Shown piece by piece: positions 1-9,230 of a stretch of DNA of 64,000 nucleotides. The position numbers and the translations under genes are program-made. Numbering within the stretch: position 1 is the first letter of the stretch; every line of letters begins with the position of its first letter. The stretch covers positions 558,001 through 622,000 of the forward strand of contig NZ_PDFK01000002.1 in NCBI RefSeq assembly GCF_002845985.1. Direction: 5' to 3'. The notes beneath the pieces are model-generated. The model made no database searches. It saw nothing but the letters and a program-made list of their open reading frames with translations, and had not been told where the DNA came from. Source of the DNA: Lysinibacillus fusiformis (GTDB lineage Bacteria; Bacillota; Bacilli; Bacillales_A; Planococcaceae).

Positions 1-2
1 TG

Positions 3-71
3 TTTGCTGTCATCGCCATTCTTGTATTATGTAGTTGTTTCTTTTATAAATCCAAAACGACAACGCATTAA
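3..71 (+). CDS. C-terminal end of a membrane protein (partial)
   Basis: The first bases stay open in frame 3 and give 22 residues, a hydrophobic stretch followed by a short basic and polar tail, then TAA. The stop sits directly before a strong terminator hairpin, which is what the last gene of a rightward transcript would look like. The rest of the gene lies outside the window, so the family cannot be told. A second open frame (frame 1) runs into the hairpin and is less convincing. Confidence 0.4.
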   Translation, partial: FAVIAILVLCSCFFYKSKTTTH

Positions 72-120
72 AAAACGCTCCATTGCTATCATTGGTTAAT
101 GATAGAATGGAGCGTTTTTT
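70..120. terminator. Bidirectional rho-independent terminator
   Basis: A near-perfect inverted repeat: AAAAAACGCTCCATT pairs with AATGGAGCGTTTTTT, and the inner CTATCATT/AATGATAG arms extend the stem. Both sides end in A/T runs. It serves the partial rightward gene and the leftward diguanylate cyclase, whose stop codon lies at its edge. Confidence 0.9.
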
Positions 121-1543
121 AAATACTATAATCTTCGTCAGCAGCGACCTCAGCATAACTAGAATATTGATCTTTACCTGCATTTTTAGATTGATATAGT
201 GCCTTATCCGCCCGTTCAAATAAGCTCATTTCTGTCTCTTCAGCATGATGATAAATGGCGCCACCCATGCTGACAGATAATACGGACCATTTTTCACTAG
301 CATATCCCTCATATTTTACGGTTCTGATTTGAGTCAAAATGGCCTCTGCAATTTGTTCCATCTGTTGTTCTGTCGTATCGTACAAGACAATAGCAAATTC
401 ATCTCCACCGAATCTCACGACAAAGCCATTGTTTTTCACTACATGCTTTAAAATCATGGCTGTTTCAATCAGGATACGATCCCCTTCCACATGCCCAAAT
501 TGATCATTTACTTGCTTAAAATTATCCAAGTCGATTAACAACAAACCCGGTACATTCATTTTTCGTTTTTTTAATAAATTGTCAAACTTCCGAATATAGG
601 TAGCACGATTATAGACACCCGTTAACGGATCGAATGTGGCAAGATAGATTGTTTTAGATAAAATTTTATTGATGACTAATAGCATAATAAATGCTGTTAG
701 CAAGGCAATGGATAGTAAAATCCAAAATTGTTTTGTATTTTTTTGGAGCGCTTCTATTTTAGTAAAATTGACAAATTTCACATAAACAAGCCTTTTTGAA
801 GACTCCCCTCTCACTGTCTCTGCTTCATAAGGCAAAAAAAGATGCGTTTCTATATAACCATGATGTAATGCTTTTTGAAATTCAACTGGCTCCATTTTTT
901 TCTTCGCTAGCTCAAAATATTGCTGAAATTGTTTGGATTGATCTCGCACGGTGATCTTCTTCAATCTAGAATCATCAAAAAAAACTCCACCGGCGTTAAT
1001 GATTTGCACTTCTACTAAATCCTCGTATTTAGCAATTAAGGATTCTGCGGTTTTCTCAAAATTAAAGGTTTGAAAGACTGGATCATTCAGTAAGTCTATG
1101 CCTAACTCAAGCAGATATTTCTTATCATGCGTTGCCAAATAGCCGAACTTTCGGTATTCTCCTGTCGTTGTCGAAATATCTATTCCATCTGTATAAAACT
1201 CACCACTAGCACGCCGCTCATCCAATAATGCCGAAAAACGCTGACAGCAGCTCGAAAAATCCAAACCAATATCTTTCTCAAATGTCGTGTAAATCACCTT
1301 GTTGGATTGATCTACTATGTAAATATCCATACCATGCTTCTGTTTCTTCTGTTGCAAATCCCAAGTTTCAATAGCAGGATTTTTGCGATAATCGTTTTGT
1401 AATTTTCTAAGTTCCTGTTCCATATTATCTGACATATTTTTATCAAAATAAAAATGAGCATTATCGATCGTTTGCATATCTGTCAGAATATGATTTTCAA
1501 TTAATACTTTATTCATGGCCACTTGCTTCTCGATATCTGCCAC
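119..1543 (-). CDS. GGDEF diguanylate cyclase, truncated at its N-terminus
   Basis: Predicted membrane-bound cyclase that would make cyclic di-GMP from two GTP. As drawn (GTG start, 474 aa), residues 1-270 are an extracytoplasmic sensor-like region of no recognised family. Residues 273-292 are a transmembrane helix, and the GGDEF domain runs from FDPLTGVYNR (about 304) to the C-terminus, with an intact GGDEF motif at 379-383. The upstream RxxD inhibitory site is degenerate (K..G), so product feedback is probably absent. The first transmembrane helix is encoded just upstream in the same frame but is cut off by TAA at 1550-1552. No good ribosome binding site precedes the GTG, so translation would need re-initiation a few bases after that stop, or readthrough. 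The gene may be a recent pseudogene. Confidence 0.75.
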   Translation of the reverse strand: MADIEKQVAMNKVLIENHILTDMQTIDNAHFYFDKNMSDNMEQELRKLQNDYRKNPAIETWDLQQKKQKHGMDIYIVDQSNKVIYTTFEKDIGLDFSSCCQRFSALLDERRASGEFYTDGIDISTTTGEYRKFGYLATHDKKYLLELGIDLLNDPVFQTFNFEKTAESLIAKYEDLVEVQIINAGGVFFDDSRLKKITVRDQSKQFQQYFELAKKKMEPVEFQKALHHGYIETHLFLPYEAETVRGESSKRLVYVKFVNFTKIEALQKNTKQFWILLSIALLTAFIMLLVINKILSKTIYLATFDPLTGVYNRATYIRKFDNLLKKRKMNVPGLLLIDLDNFKQVNDQFGHVEGDRILIETAMILKHVVKNNGFVVRFGGDEFAIVLYDTTEQQMEQIAEAILTQIRTVKYEGYASEKWSVLSVSMGGAIYHHAEETEMSLFERADKALYQSKNAGKDQYSSYAEVAADEDYSI

Positions 1544-1549
1544 TAGTAT

Positions 1550-1636
1550 TTATCTGTTGACATATGAAATGACAGCAACGAGTATGACTGCAAAAGCTAT
1601 TAAAGATAGTAATAATTTTATACGCAGGTTCTTCAT
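1550..1636 (-). pseudogene. Severed signal-anchor of the diguanylate cyclase
   Basis: A 28-codon frame with ATG at 1636 and a good AGAGGA ribosome binding site 7 bases upstream. It encodes a basic start (MKNLRIK) and one transmembrane helix, then TAA. Continuing past the TAA in the same frame leads, after ILV, straight into the cyclase (ADIEKQ...). This is what a CAA-to-TAA nonsense change in one original gene would produce. The original protein would have been about 505 aa with two transmembrane helices flanking the sensor, a common diguanylate cyclase architecture. Confidence 0.75.
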
Positions 1637-1754
1637 ATATTTGTCCTCTACCTATTTTTACCATCATATTTTAAAAACTTTAGATAATGATAAGCTACAT
1701 GAGTACATCACAGTAACTCATTCATATTATACCGTTACTGTCATCATACTGTAT

Positions 1755-1791
1755 ATAAAAAATCCCCGATGCTATAGTAGCACCGAGGATT
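1755..1791 (-). terminator. Terminator of the murJ-rsuA operon
   Basis: A 14-bp stem (1761-1774 with 1778-1791, two wobble pairs) with a 3-base loop, followed on the minus strand by a run of T. It lies just past the stop codon of the pseudouridine synthase gene. Confidence 0.9.
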
Positions 1792-1794
1792 GTG

Positions 1795-2508
1795 TTAATG
1801 ATTGTTTTGTAAGCTGGCTAGCTCTTCTGCAGTTAGTTCACGATATTCACCTAATGCCAGCTTATCATCTAGGTGAAGATTCCCCATAGACAACCGCTTT
1901 AAATACGTTACACGTTTACCCACAGCCTCAAACATTCGTTTCACCTGATGAAATTTGCCTTCCTGAATTGTCAGCTCTATTTCTGATTGCTGTGCAGATT
2001 GTAGAATCACAAGCTTTCCAGGCTTTGTAACGTAGCCATCATCTAATTCCACGCCATGCGCAAATTTCTCGACATCTTCTTCCGTCACAACGCCCTCAAT
2101 CTGTGCAAAATAAACCTTTGGCACATGTTTTTTCGGAGACAATAAATTATGGGCCAGCAAACCGTCATTGGTTAATAACAGTAACCCTTCTGTATCTTTG
2201 TCCAGCCGTCCAACTGGGAAAGGTTGAAAATGCTGATGCAATGGCTCTAATAATTCAATCACCGTTTCGTCTCTTAAATCTTCTGTTGCAGAAATAACAT
2301 CAGGTGGCTTATTCATCATAAAATAGACAAACTCTGTATAAACAACGCGCTCTCCAAACACTGATACAATCTGCTGTTCTGGGTCTACATGTAGCGCTGC
2401 GTCTTTAACATAAGCACCATCCACTGTGACAGCCTTTTGCTTTAATAGCTGCTTCACTTCTTTACGGGAACCATACCCCATATTCGCTAGTAATTTATCT
2501 AAACGCAT
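1795..2508 (-). CDS. rsuA: 16S rRNA pseudouridine synthase, RsuA/YtzG type
   Basis: Isomerises a uridine of 16S rRNA to pseudouridine. The 237-aa protein has an N-terminal S4 RNA-binding domain (about 1-50) and the RsuA/RluB/E/F catalytic domain with the GRLDKDTEGLLLLTND motif. Asp103 is the expected catalytic residue. The length is normal for the small RsuA type. AGGAGTG precedes the ATG at good spacing. It follows murJ (ytgP) by only 10 bases, the same neighbour as ytzG in B. subtilis, so the two are co-transcribed. Confidence 0.93.
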   Translation of the reverse strand: MRLDKLLANMGYGSRKEVKQLLKQKAVTVDGAYVKDAALHVDPEQQIVSVFGERVVYTEFVYFMMNKPPDVISATEDLRDETVIELLEPLHQHFQPFPVGRLDKDTEGLLLLTNDGLLAHNLLSPKKHVPKVYFAQIEGVVTEEDVEKFAHGVELDDGYVTKPGKLVILQSAQQSEIELTIQEGKFHQVKRMFEAVGKRVTYLKRLSMGNLHLDDKLALGEYRELTAEELASLQNNH

Positions 2509-2518
2509 AGTACCACTC

Positions 2519-4141
2519 CTATTTCATTCCCAGTTTGCTCATAATGCGCGTTAATCGTTCACCCAATAACTTTTGTGCCAAACCTAAGCGCAGTGATAAA
2601 AAGCCGTAAACAGCCACACCAACACCCGCACAAATAATAGAGAATAGTAATGCTGAGAATTTACTATCTACTGGGCCCATAAGCAATTCCAATAATTTAT
2701 GCACAACGAGCACGCTAATTGCCATTGCCATTGTCAATAAAGCAATCAACATAACACGACGAACAACCATTTCTGATCGATAATTCAATGTTTTTCGTAG
2801 CACAAGGATATTGATAAGAATCGATACACTATAGCCAATTGCAGTTGCCACAATGGCACCATCTGCCTCCAGCCAACGAATGAATGGAATATTTAACGCT
2901 AGCTTAACGAATATCCCTGATAATAAGCTGAAGACAATCCACTTTTGAAAATCAATCCCTTGTAACAACGCTGCTGTTACTTGGAATAATGCAAATAAAA
3001 TCGCAACTGGTGCATAATGCGCTAATATAGTAGCACCCATTTCACTTTCTGAATAAAGCATGAAGTAGATTTCATTAGCTAAAAGAGAAATACCTACTAC
3101 AGCTGGCAATGTAATAAAAATTAAAATTTGATAGGTTTTATCCATCGCATGGCGTAGCGATAAATACTCACCCTGTGTGTAATATTTTGTAATCGTCGGT
3201 ACTAATGCCATTGAAAAGCCTGTCGCTAGCATGACCGGAATGATGACAACCTTATGTGTCATAAAGTTTATCATCGATAAATAAGTATCTGTCACTTCTG
3301 CTAAACCAATGGAAGTCATCGCCCCATTAAATGTAAGCATGTCAACTAATTGGAATAACGGGTTGGCTACTCCAACAAACACCATTGGTATGGAATAGGT
3401 AATCACTTCTTTATAAATATTGGACATCGGTAGCTGTGTAGACGTCACACTTTGGCTACGTAATAAGTTGAATTCAGGCTGATATTTTTTCCAGTAGTAA
3501 TAAAGAACACCTAATCCACCGATTGCCCCAATAAAGGCAGCAAACACAGCAAACGAAATCGCTGTCTCTGGCTTCCCTTTGAACACCACAACGACTAAGA
3601 AAGAACCACCAAGTAACACAACAATTCGCACAATTTGTTCTACCAATTGAGAAACTGCCGTAGGCTCCATTTTGTCATAGCCTTGGAAGAAGCCGCGCCA
3701 TAGACTCATAAATGGTACGACGATTAAGGCAAAGCTGACCCAGCGAATCACCGAAGCAATTTGTTCAACCGTAAAGACTTGTTCCTCACTTTTAATAACT
3801 AGCCCTGCTATCGGCGTTGCAAGCAGGAAGAGTGCGATAAATGCCCCGAAGCCTGTTACCATCATAATGAGTATGCCCGATTTCATCAGCTTGCGACCTG
3901 ATTGATAGTCTCCCATTGCATTATACTTGGAGACAAATTTAGAGACGGCTATTGGCGCACCTGAAATAGCTATTGCCAACATAATAGAATAGGGAATATA
4001 TGCATACTGATAAAGCGCAATGTTCTTTTCGCCAACAATTGCATAAAACGGAAAAATATAAATTAATCCGAGTACCTTCGATAAAAACATCCCCAGTGTT
4101 AATATCGCAGTACCTTTCATTAAATTGGACATCATACCCAT
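2519..4141 (-). CDS. murJ: Lipid II flippase, MurJ/YtgP (MOP superfamily)
   Basis: Polysaccharide-biosynthesis/SpoVB-like membrane protein of 540 aa, evenly hydrophobic along its length with about 14 predicted helices. It matches YtgP of B. subtilis in length, in its start region and in lying next to the ytzG-like gene. YtgP is one of two lipid II flippases of B. subtilis. SpoVB paralogues look alike, so the murJ name leans on gene order. The start is uncertain: ATG also occurs 2 and 3 codons downstream, and no clear Shine-Dalgarno decides between them. It is first gene of a two-gene operon with rsuA. Confidence 0.85.
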   Translation of the reverse strand: MGMMSNLMKGTAILTLGMFLSKVLGLIYIFPFYAIVGEKNIALYQYAYIPYSIMLAIAISGAPIAVSKFVSKYNAMGDYQSGRKLMKSGILIMMVTGFGAFIALFLLATPIAGLVIKSEEQVFTVEQIASVIRWVSFALIVVPFMSLWRGFFQGYDKMEPTAVSQLVEQIVRIVVLLGGSFLVVVVFKGKPETAISFAVFAAFIGAIGGLGVLYYYWKKYQPEFNLLRSQSVTSTQLPMSNIYKEVITYSIPMVFVGVANPLFQLVDMLTFNGAMTSIGLAEVTDTYLSMINFMTHKVVIIPVMLATGFSMALVPTITKYYTQGEYLSLRHAMDKTYQILIFITLPAVVGISLLANEIYFMLYSESEMGATILAHYAPVAILFALFQVTAALLQGIDFQKWIVFSLLSGIFVKLALNIPFIRWLEADGAIVATAIGYSVSILINILVLRKTLNYRSEMVVRRVMLIALLTMAMAISVLVVHKLLELLMGPVDSKFSALLFSIICAGVGVAVYGFLSLRLGLAQKLLGERLTRIMSKLGMK

Positions 4142-4230
4142 CCATTCATTGTAAAATCAATATTAATATCGTAACACTTCAAGGATACTTATAAAACATT
4201 TTCGTTTCTGTTATTTCAAAGAAACCAACA

Positions 4231-4244
4231 TGCAAGCGCTATCA
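4231..4244. promoter_or_regulatory. Possible catabolite-responsive (cre) site
   Basis: TGCAAGCGCTATCA fits the CcpA-binding pattern TGNAANCGNTNNCA. It lies about 90 bp upstream of murJ in the gap behind asnB. It is one short match only, so chance is possible. Confidence 0.35.
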
Positions 4245-4340
4245 CCTTGTGAATAGCATAAGTAAACCAACTGTAATCTTAACATATTTATAGGAAATGA
4301 GACGCATAAATACACCAAAAAGTTCATTCAAAAATACCTG

Positions 4341-4392
4341 ATGAAAAAAGACCTTAAAATAATCGGTGAGGAATGGAACATCCCCACCGATT
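4341..4392 (-). terminator. Terminator of asnB
   Basis: Stem 4361-4372 with 4381-4392 (AATCGGTGAGGA / TCCCCACCGATT, one mismatch), followed on the minus strand by ATTTTAAGG and then CTTTTTT. It begins about 12 bases past the asnB stop. Confidence 0.75.
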
Positions 4393-4403
4393 AACCGTAT
4401 TTC

Positions 4404-6254
4404 TTATACCATGTCCACAAAGAACTTTTTATACCACACTAGGAATACATAAACCGTCCAAATATATCGACCGCGATTTGCTTTCCCTTCATAGTGCTCA
4501 TCTAGATAGCCCACTAATTGTTTTGTATCAAAGAATTCATTCGCAAAGTCCGTTGTAAACATTTCTTTGACCATGCTGTAATACTTTTCTTCACGTAACC
4601 AGTGACGAATTGGCACTGGGAAACCAAGTTTTGGCCGTTTCGCCCATTCCTCTGGTAATTCTTGATGTGCCGCTTGACGTAAAACATATTTTGTATCAAT
4701 GTCGTTGACACGATATCTAGATGGAATATTTTTCGCTAATTCCATAACTTCTTTATCTAAAAATGGTACACGTAATTCAATTGAATGAGCCATACTCATT
4801 TTATCTGCTTTTAATAAAATGTCACCAGGCATCCAAAGGTTTAGATCCAGGTATTGCATTTTTGTCACATCGTCATCACCAGGCACTTCATCATAAATAC
4901 GTTTTGTAATCGATTTTACAGATGGCGCATTTTTATAAGCTGGTTTTAAAACATTAATGGCATCTACTTCATCCCACACGACTGCTTCTCCAATAAAACG
5001 CTCTTCTACCGTTTGAGCACCTTTAATAAGGAAGTTCGTATATTGATTTTTCGGTAGGGCTTCTGCCATTCCTCGTAATGTTTTACGAAGACCTAATGGT
5101 AGTTTTTCGTATTTTTGCATTTTCCCTGAGTTTTGATACCAAGCATAGCCACCAAAAATTTCATCTGCGCCTTCACCTGATAGCACAACTGTTACATCTT
5201 TTGATGCAAGCTCTGAAAGGAAGTAAAGTGGCACTGAAGATGGATTGGACTGTGGCTCATCCATATGCCATTGAATTTTAGGAAGAGCTTCAAAGCACTC
5301 ATCCGCTGTAATATATCTACGTTCATTTTGAATATTCAACGTATCTGATAAATCTTTTGCAAGATTTGTCTCATTGAACATATCTTCATAGTCAGCAAAT
5401 CCTACTGAGAAGGATTTATCTGGGCGTAATAAAGAAGTAATATAACTAGAGTCAATACCACCAGATAAGAATGAACCAACTTTTACATCACTAATTTTAT
5501 GAGCTTCTACAGACTCTTTAACCGTTGACTGAATTTCTTCGATATATTTTTCAATCGGTGCGTCTTTTGCATGGAATTTTTTATCCCAATATTGCACAAT
5601 TTGCTTTTGTCCATTTTGAATCAGCATATAGTGTGCAGGTGGTAATTTAAAGACACCTTTAAAGAAGGTTTCATCCATTGAAGAATATTGGAATGTTAAG
5701 TATGGGCGTATCGCCTGTTTATTTAATTCTTTAATAAATGAAGGATGTGGTAAAAACGATTTTATTTCAGAACCGAAAATAAATGTACCATCTGTTGTAT
5801 GCTCAGAATAGTACAATGGTTTAATACCAAAACCATCACGTGCAATAAATTGTAAATCATTCTTTTTATCCCAAATACAGAAGGCAAACATCCCACGTAG
5901 TTTTTTCACAAAATCTACGCCATATTCTACATAGCCATAAATAATGACTTCACTATCTGACTGTGTTTTAAACGTATGACCTTTTTCAATAAGATCTGCA
6001 CGTAACTCTTGGAAGTTGAAAATTTCCCCATTAAATACAAGCACAATATTGCCGTCTTCACTATATAATGGTTGATTTGCTACTTCTGATAAGTCAATAA
6101 TACTTAATCGACGGAAACCTAACGTTACTTTATCGTCACTATGAATACCGCCGCTATCTGGTCCGCGGTGAATAATTGTATTCATCATATTTTCTATTGT
6201 TTGATGATGATCAATCACATTTGTTCCATTAATATAACCAATAAATCCGCACAT
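4404..6254 (-). CDS. asnB: Asparagine synthetase, glutamine-hydrolysing
   Basis: Makes asparagine from aspartate, ATP and glutamine in the cytoplasm. The start is set at 6254 because it gives MCGFIG, placing the glutaminase nucleophile Cys at position 2 as the family requires. AGGTGA also precedes this ATG, while the longer open frame has neither. The 616 aa comprise an N-terminal class-II amidotransferase domain (HRGPDS, RRLSIID, FNGEIFN) and a C-terminal synthetase domain with the pyrophosphate loop SGGIDSS and the GEGADEIFGGY motif. It resembles the B. subtilis AsnB/AsnO group. Here it lies between murJ and ytfP rather than beside metK, so which paralogue it is remains open. Confidence 0.93.
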   Translation of the reverse strand: MCGFIGYINGTNVIDHHQTIENMMNTIIHRGPDSGGIHSDDKVTLGFRRLSIIDLSEVANQPLYSEDGNIVLVFNGEIFNFQELRADLIEKGHTFKTQSDSEVIIYGYVEYGVDFVKKLRGMFAFCIWDKKNDLQFIARDGFGIKPLYYSEHTTDGTFIFGSEIKSFLPHPSFIKELNKQAIRPYLTFQYSSMDETFFKGVFKLPPAHYMLIQNGQKQIVQYWDKKFHAKDAPIEKYIEEIQSTVKESVEAHKISDVKVGSFLSGGIDSSYITSLLRPDKSFSVGFADYEDMFNETNLAKDLSDTLNIQNERRYITADECFEALPKIQWHMDEPQSNPSSVPLYFLSELASKDVTVVLSGEGADEIFGGYAWYQNSGKMQKYEKLPLGLRKTLRGMAEALPKNQYTNFLIKGAQTVEERFIGEAVVWDEVDAINVLKPAYKNAPSVKSITKRIYDEVPGDDDVTKMQYLDLNLWMPGDILLKADKMSMAHSIELRVPFLDKEVMELAKNIPSRYRVNDIDTKYVLRQAAHQELPEEWAKRPKLGFPVPIRHWLREEKYYSMVKEMFTTDFANEFFDTKQLVGYLDEHYEGKANRGRYIWTVYVFLVWYKKFFVDMV

Positions 6255-6541
6255 TCTATTTTTCACCTCATAATTTAGTGCATAACCTTTACCATAATAG
6301 CATGAAAAGACGTTCATTTCATGCTGACAATGCTAATAAAGGAAAACTTTCATCGAAACAATTGTATAACAAAGATTCATGTGTTTCATTCTACTATAAA
6401 CACTCTTCATCACGAAAGATGAGATAAGGAATTATAAAACACTTTTCTATTATTTTCAATGTCCAAGAAAACCCCTCTCTATATAGACTTCATGTATAAT
6501 AGGAAAGATTCCTAATTTGAACAGAAAGTGAGTTTCTAACT

Positions 6542-7792
6542 ATGTATGATGTAATCGTGATCGGTGGTGGCCCATCTGGTTTAATGGCGGCGATTGCTGC
6601 CGGAGAGCGTAAAAAGAAAGTGTTATTGTTAGAAAAAGGCGCAAAACTTGGCAAGAAATTAGCCATCTCTGGCGGTGGACGTTGTAATGTTACTAATCGT
6701 TTACCTGTCGAAGAAATAGTTAAGCATATACCTGGCAATGGTCGTTTTCTTTATAGTCCATTTACAGTTTATAATAACGAAGATATTATCGCATTTTTTG
6801 AAGGGCTTGGTGTCGCCCTAAAAGAAGAGGACCACGGCAGAATGTTCCCTGTATCCAATCGGGCACAAGATGTAGTTGATACACTAATTCGTCAGCTTCA
6901 ACGACTACATATTGAAGTTCGTTTACACACAGCCGTCAGTAAGCTTCTGATGGACGAAAATAAAATTTTGGGTGTACGTCTTGCGGATGGCTCCGAAGTC
7001 CGTAGTCAAGCAGTCATTGTAGCAGTTGGTGGCAAGGCGGTCCCACAAACCGGTTCAACAGGTGATGGCTATCCTTGGGCAGAGCGTGCTGGTCATACAA
7101 TCACGACGCTCTTCCCAACAGAGGTGCCTGTTCTATCAAAAGAGGACTTTATCCAAGCGCGTGAGCTTCAAGGTCTAGCATTGCGTGATGTCGCTGTCTC
7201 TGTGCTCAACAAAAAAGGCAAGACACTTGTCACACATCAAATGGATATGCTCTTTACCCATTTTGGCTTGAGTGGTCCCGCTGTTTTACGCTGTAGTCAG
7301 TTCGTTGTGAAAGAATTAATGAAAACAGGCTATGAACCAGTGACAATACGTATTCAGACACTGCCTCATTATAATGAAGAAACATGTCTGCAATATTTAA
7401 ATAAACTAATCAAGGAAGATCCAAAAAAGGCTGTGAAAAATGTCTGGAAAGGCATTGCACCAGAACGGTGGCTCTTATTCTTATGTGAGCGAGCAAATAT
7501 CGATGTCCAATCAACAGGTGCTGAGTTATCCCAAGAGAAAATTCGTCAATTAGCACATTTATTAGTCAATTTCACATTAAAAGTGAGCGGCACACAGTCA
7601 CTTGACAAAGCGTTTGTTACGGGCGGTGGTGTCTCTGTAAAAGAAATCGAGCCAAAAACAATGGCATCAAAGAAAAAAGAAGGTTTATTCTTCTGCGGAG
7701 AAATTCTTGATATTCATGGCTATACAGGGGGCTATAATATTACCTCTGCGCTCGTAACGGGACGTATTGCAGGAATGCATGCTGCATTATAA
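6542..7792 (+). CDS. ytfP: NAD(P)/FAD-dependent oxidoreductase, YtfP/HI0933 family
   Basis: Flavoprotein of 416 aa with an N-terminal dinucleotide-binding fold ([12 protein letters not shown], residues 5-16), the family signature [10 protein letters not shown], and a C-terminal [10 protein letters not shown]...[11 protein letters not shown] segment that completes the FAD site. The physiological reaction of this family is not established. It is transcribed away from asnB. In B. subtilis ytfP is also adjacent to ytgP, so position supports the name. GAAAGTGAG lies upstream of the ATG. Confidence 0.88.
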   Translation: MYDVIVIGGGPSGLMAAIAAGERKKKVLLLEKGAKLGKKLAISGGGRCNVTNRLPVEEIVKHIPGNGRFLYSPFTVYNNEDIIAFFEGLGVALKEEDHGRMFPVSNRAQDVVDTLIRQLQRLHIEVRLHTAVSKLLMDENKILGVRLADGSEVRSQAVIVAVGGKAVPQTGSTGDGYPWAERAGHTITTLFPTEVPVLSKEDFIQARELQGLALRDVAVSVLNKKGKTLVTHQMDMLFTHFGLSGPAVLRCSQFVVKELMKTGYEPVTIRIQTLPHYNEETCLQYLNKLIKEDPKKAVKNVWKGIAPERWLLFLCERANIDVQSTGAELSQEKIRQLAHLLVNFTLKVSGTQSLDKAFVTGGGVSVKEIEPKTMASKKKEGLFFCGEILDIHGYTGGYNITSALVTGRIAGMHAAL

Positions 7793-7804
7793 TAGAAGAG
7801 AAAG

Positions 7805-8240
7805 ACCTTTTGGCAAGGCAAGGGGTTGATTTCCGTTCAAGGGGCGTCCGATAAGCCGCCTCCACCATGTTTCTTTATCTTTCATTTAGCTGTTGCAATC
7901 GAATAGCCCTTTATTTGTATAATGAGAGAAAGAACAGGCTCTTATTTTCAATGTGGAGAAGTGTTTAGTTACAACACGCTTTCATAAATGCTTAGTGAAC
8001 ACCTTCACTTTATTTAAAAACCTTTGCTAAAAAGTTAAATATTTGTGGGTTGAGGTGGCAGGCTACTTGACTCCCATGGGATAGCGAGACAGTTGAAACC
8101 CTACACCGAGCGGTAGCGGAGGAAGCAGCTCGGTGCTCGCCTACAGGAAAGCAAATAGCCAGCAACGGAAATCCATTTTCATCTTTCACAAAAATGCTAT
8201 TGATTGCTTTGTTTTTCAACACTATGAAAAAGCGTGTCCA
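7805..8240 (+). repeat. Intergenic repeat element, copy 1
   Basis: Non-coding stretch whose parts recur in the same order at 55275-55615. Shared blocks are GATTTCCGTT near the left end, CACTTTATTTRAAAACC, TGCTAAAAAG, GACTCCC(A/G)TGGG, a block around CAGGAAAGCAA, GGAAATCCATTTTCA and TTTTTCAACACTATGAAAAAG. The ends form an inverted repeat (7828-7837 with 8164-8173), so the transcript could fold into one large structure. It resembles the GACTCC(T/C)-type intergenic repeats scattered through Bacillaceae genomes. No protein is apparent. Confidence 0.75.
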
Positions 8241-8261
8241 AGAAAAACGGACACGCTCTTT
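8229..8261. terminator. Bidirectional terminator
   Basis: GCGTGTCC pairs with GGACACGC, with T runs on both flanks. It ends at the stop codon of the AIM24 gene and also closes anything transcribed rightward out of ytfP and the repeat. Confidence 0.85.
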
Positions 8262-8954
8262 TTAGCTTTCACTAGACATATAAACTTCTTCAAACGGCTG
8301 GATAATGACAAAGCCTTCACCTGAAAATGCCATTTGAATGGATTCGCCACTGCCACGACCGATAAATGTACGGAAGCTGATATCTGTTTTAAACTCAGGT
8401 GTTAAATTTCCTGACCATGCAACGGTAGCATGTGGATCAGTATAAACTGTTTCACCTGGTTTCACTAATAATGTCAATGGTTCAAAATGTGTTGTAATGG
8501 CCACTTTCCCTGTTCCTTGTAGTGTCACATTGAATAAACCACCTGACATGATGCCAGCCATTTTACGCATTAAGCGTATATCCCATTCAATACTAGGCTC
8601 AAAGGCAAGTAAATCATTTCCGTTTACACAAATACTATCATTTTTTAAATCAAAAACCGTTACTTTCTTTCCTTGGTCTGCTAAATAAAGTCTTCCCTTT
8701 CCACTTGCTTTCATCAATTGCGTGCCTTCACCTGTTAAAGCCTTCTTAAACATCTTACCAAGACCATGCTCCAGCACACGCTCACGTTCAAATTTAATAT
8801 CACCCGTATAGGAAATCATTGCACCCATTTTTGACCATACTTCACCGTTTAGATTCACTTCTAATACTCGTTCAGTTTCCAATTCAAAATAATCATTCTC
8901 ATTGTCATCTTGCTGTGTTTTATGAACAAATTCATCTAAAGAAAATTTCCCCAA
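8262..8954 (-). CDS. AIM24 family protein
   Basis: A 230-aa soluble, beta-rich protein of the AIM24/TIGR00266 family, with the glycine-rich central part (KMAGIMSGGLFNVTLQGTGKVAI) and the C-terminal IGRGSGESIQMAFSGEGFVIIQP pattern typical of it. The family's bacterial role is unknown. The name comes from a mitochondrial protein needed for inner-membrane organisation. The start is a TTG: AGGAGGG lies 7 bases upstream of it, while the ATG in between is in another frame and stops at once. It is a single gene between two terminators. Confidence 0.8.
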   Translation of the reverse strand: MGKFSLDEFVHKTQQDDNENDYFELETERVLEVNLNGEVWSKMGAMISYTGDIKFERERVLEHGLGKMFKKALTGEGTQLMKASGKGRLYLADQGKKVTVFDLKNDSICVNGNDLLAFEPSIEWDIRLMRKMAGIMSGGLFNVTLQGTGKVAITTHFEPLTLLVKPGETVYTDPHATVAWSGNLTPEFKTDISFRTFIGRGSGESIQMAFSGEGFVIIQPFEEVYMSSES

Positions 8955-9136
8955 GATTCATCCCTCCTAATTACCTTATATACGTTTACTGTTGAGAAAA
9001 GATTCAAATTTTAGCGGATTGTCCCTGATTGTGCATTTCGTTACAAAATTTCTCTTTTAATAATAAAATCACTTCATTTCCAGTCATGTTATTGACATCA
9101 AATATATACTGTTATACATTAAATGAAGAAACGTTA

Positions 9137-9207
9137 ATTGTTATATAACAATCGCTGCAAAAAAATAACTATATAAGTGCCATATGCGAAATGACACTTA
9201 TATAGTT
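9137..9207 (-). terminator. Terminator of the OFA carrier, plus an adjacent palindrome
   Basis: 9167-9207 is a long stem (AACTATATAAGTG with CACTTATATAGTT) followed on the minus strand by a run of eight T. Next to it, 9137-9152 is a perfect 16-bp palindrome (ATTGTTATATAACAAT) with no assigned role. Confidence 0.85.
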
Positions 9208-9230
9208 CCTGTCTCAATTGAAAGTTCATT

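Noticed and set aside
1515..1889. Plus-strand frame of 124 codons across the diguanylate cyclase start and rsuA end
   Set aside because: It runs antisense through a terminator and two real genes and has no ribosome binding site.
8010..8324. Open frames on both strands in the first repeat element and AIM24 end
   Set aside because: They overlap the repeat and the bidirectional terminator, with no ribosome binding site.
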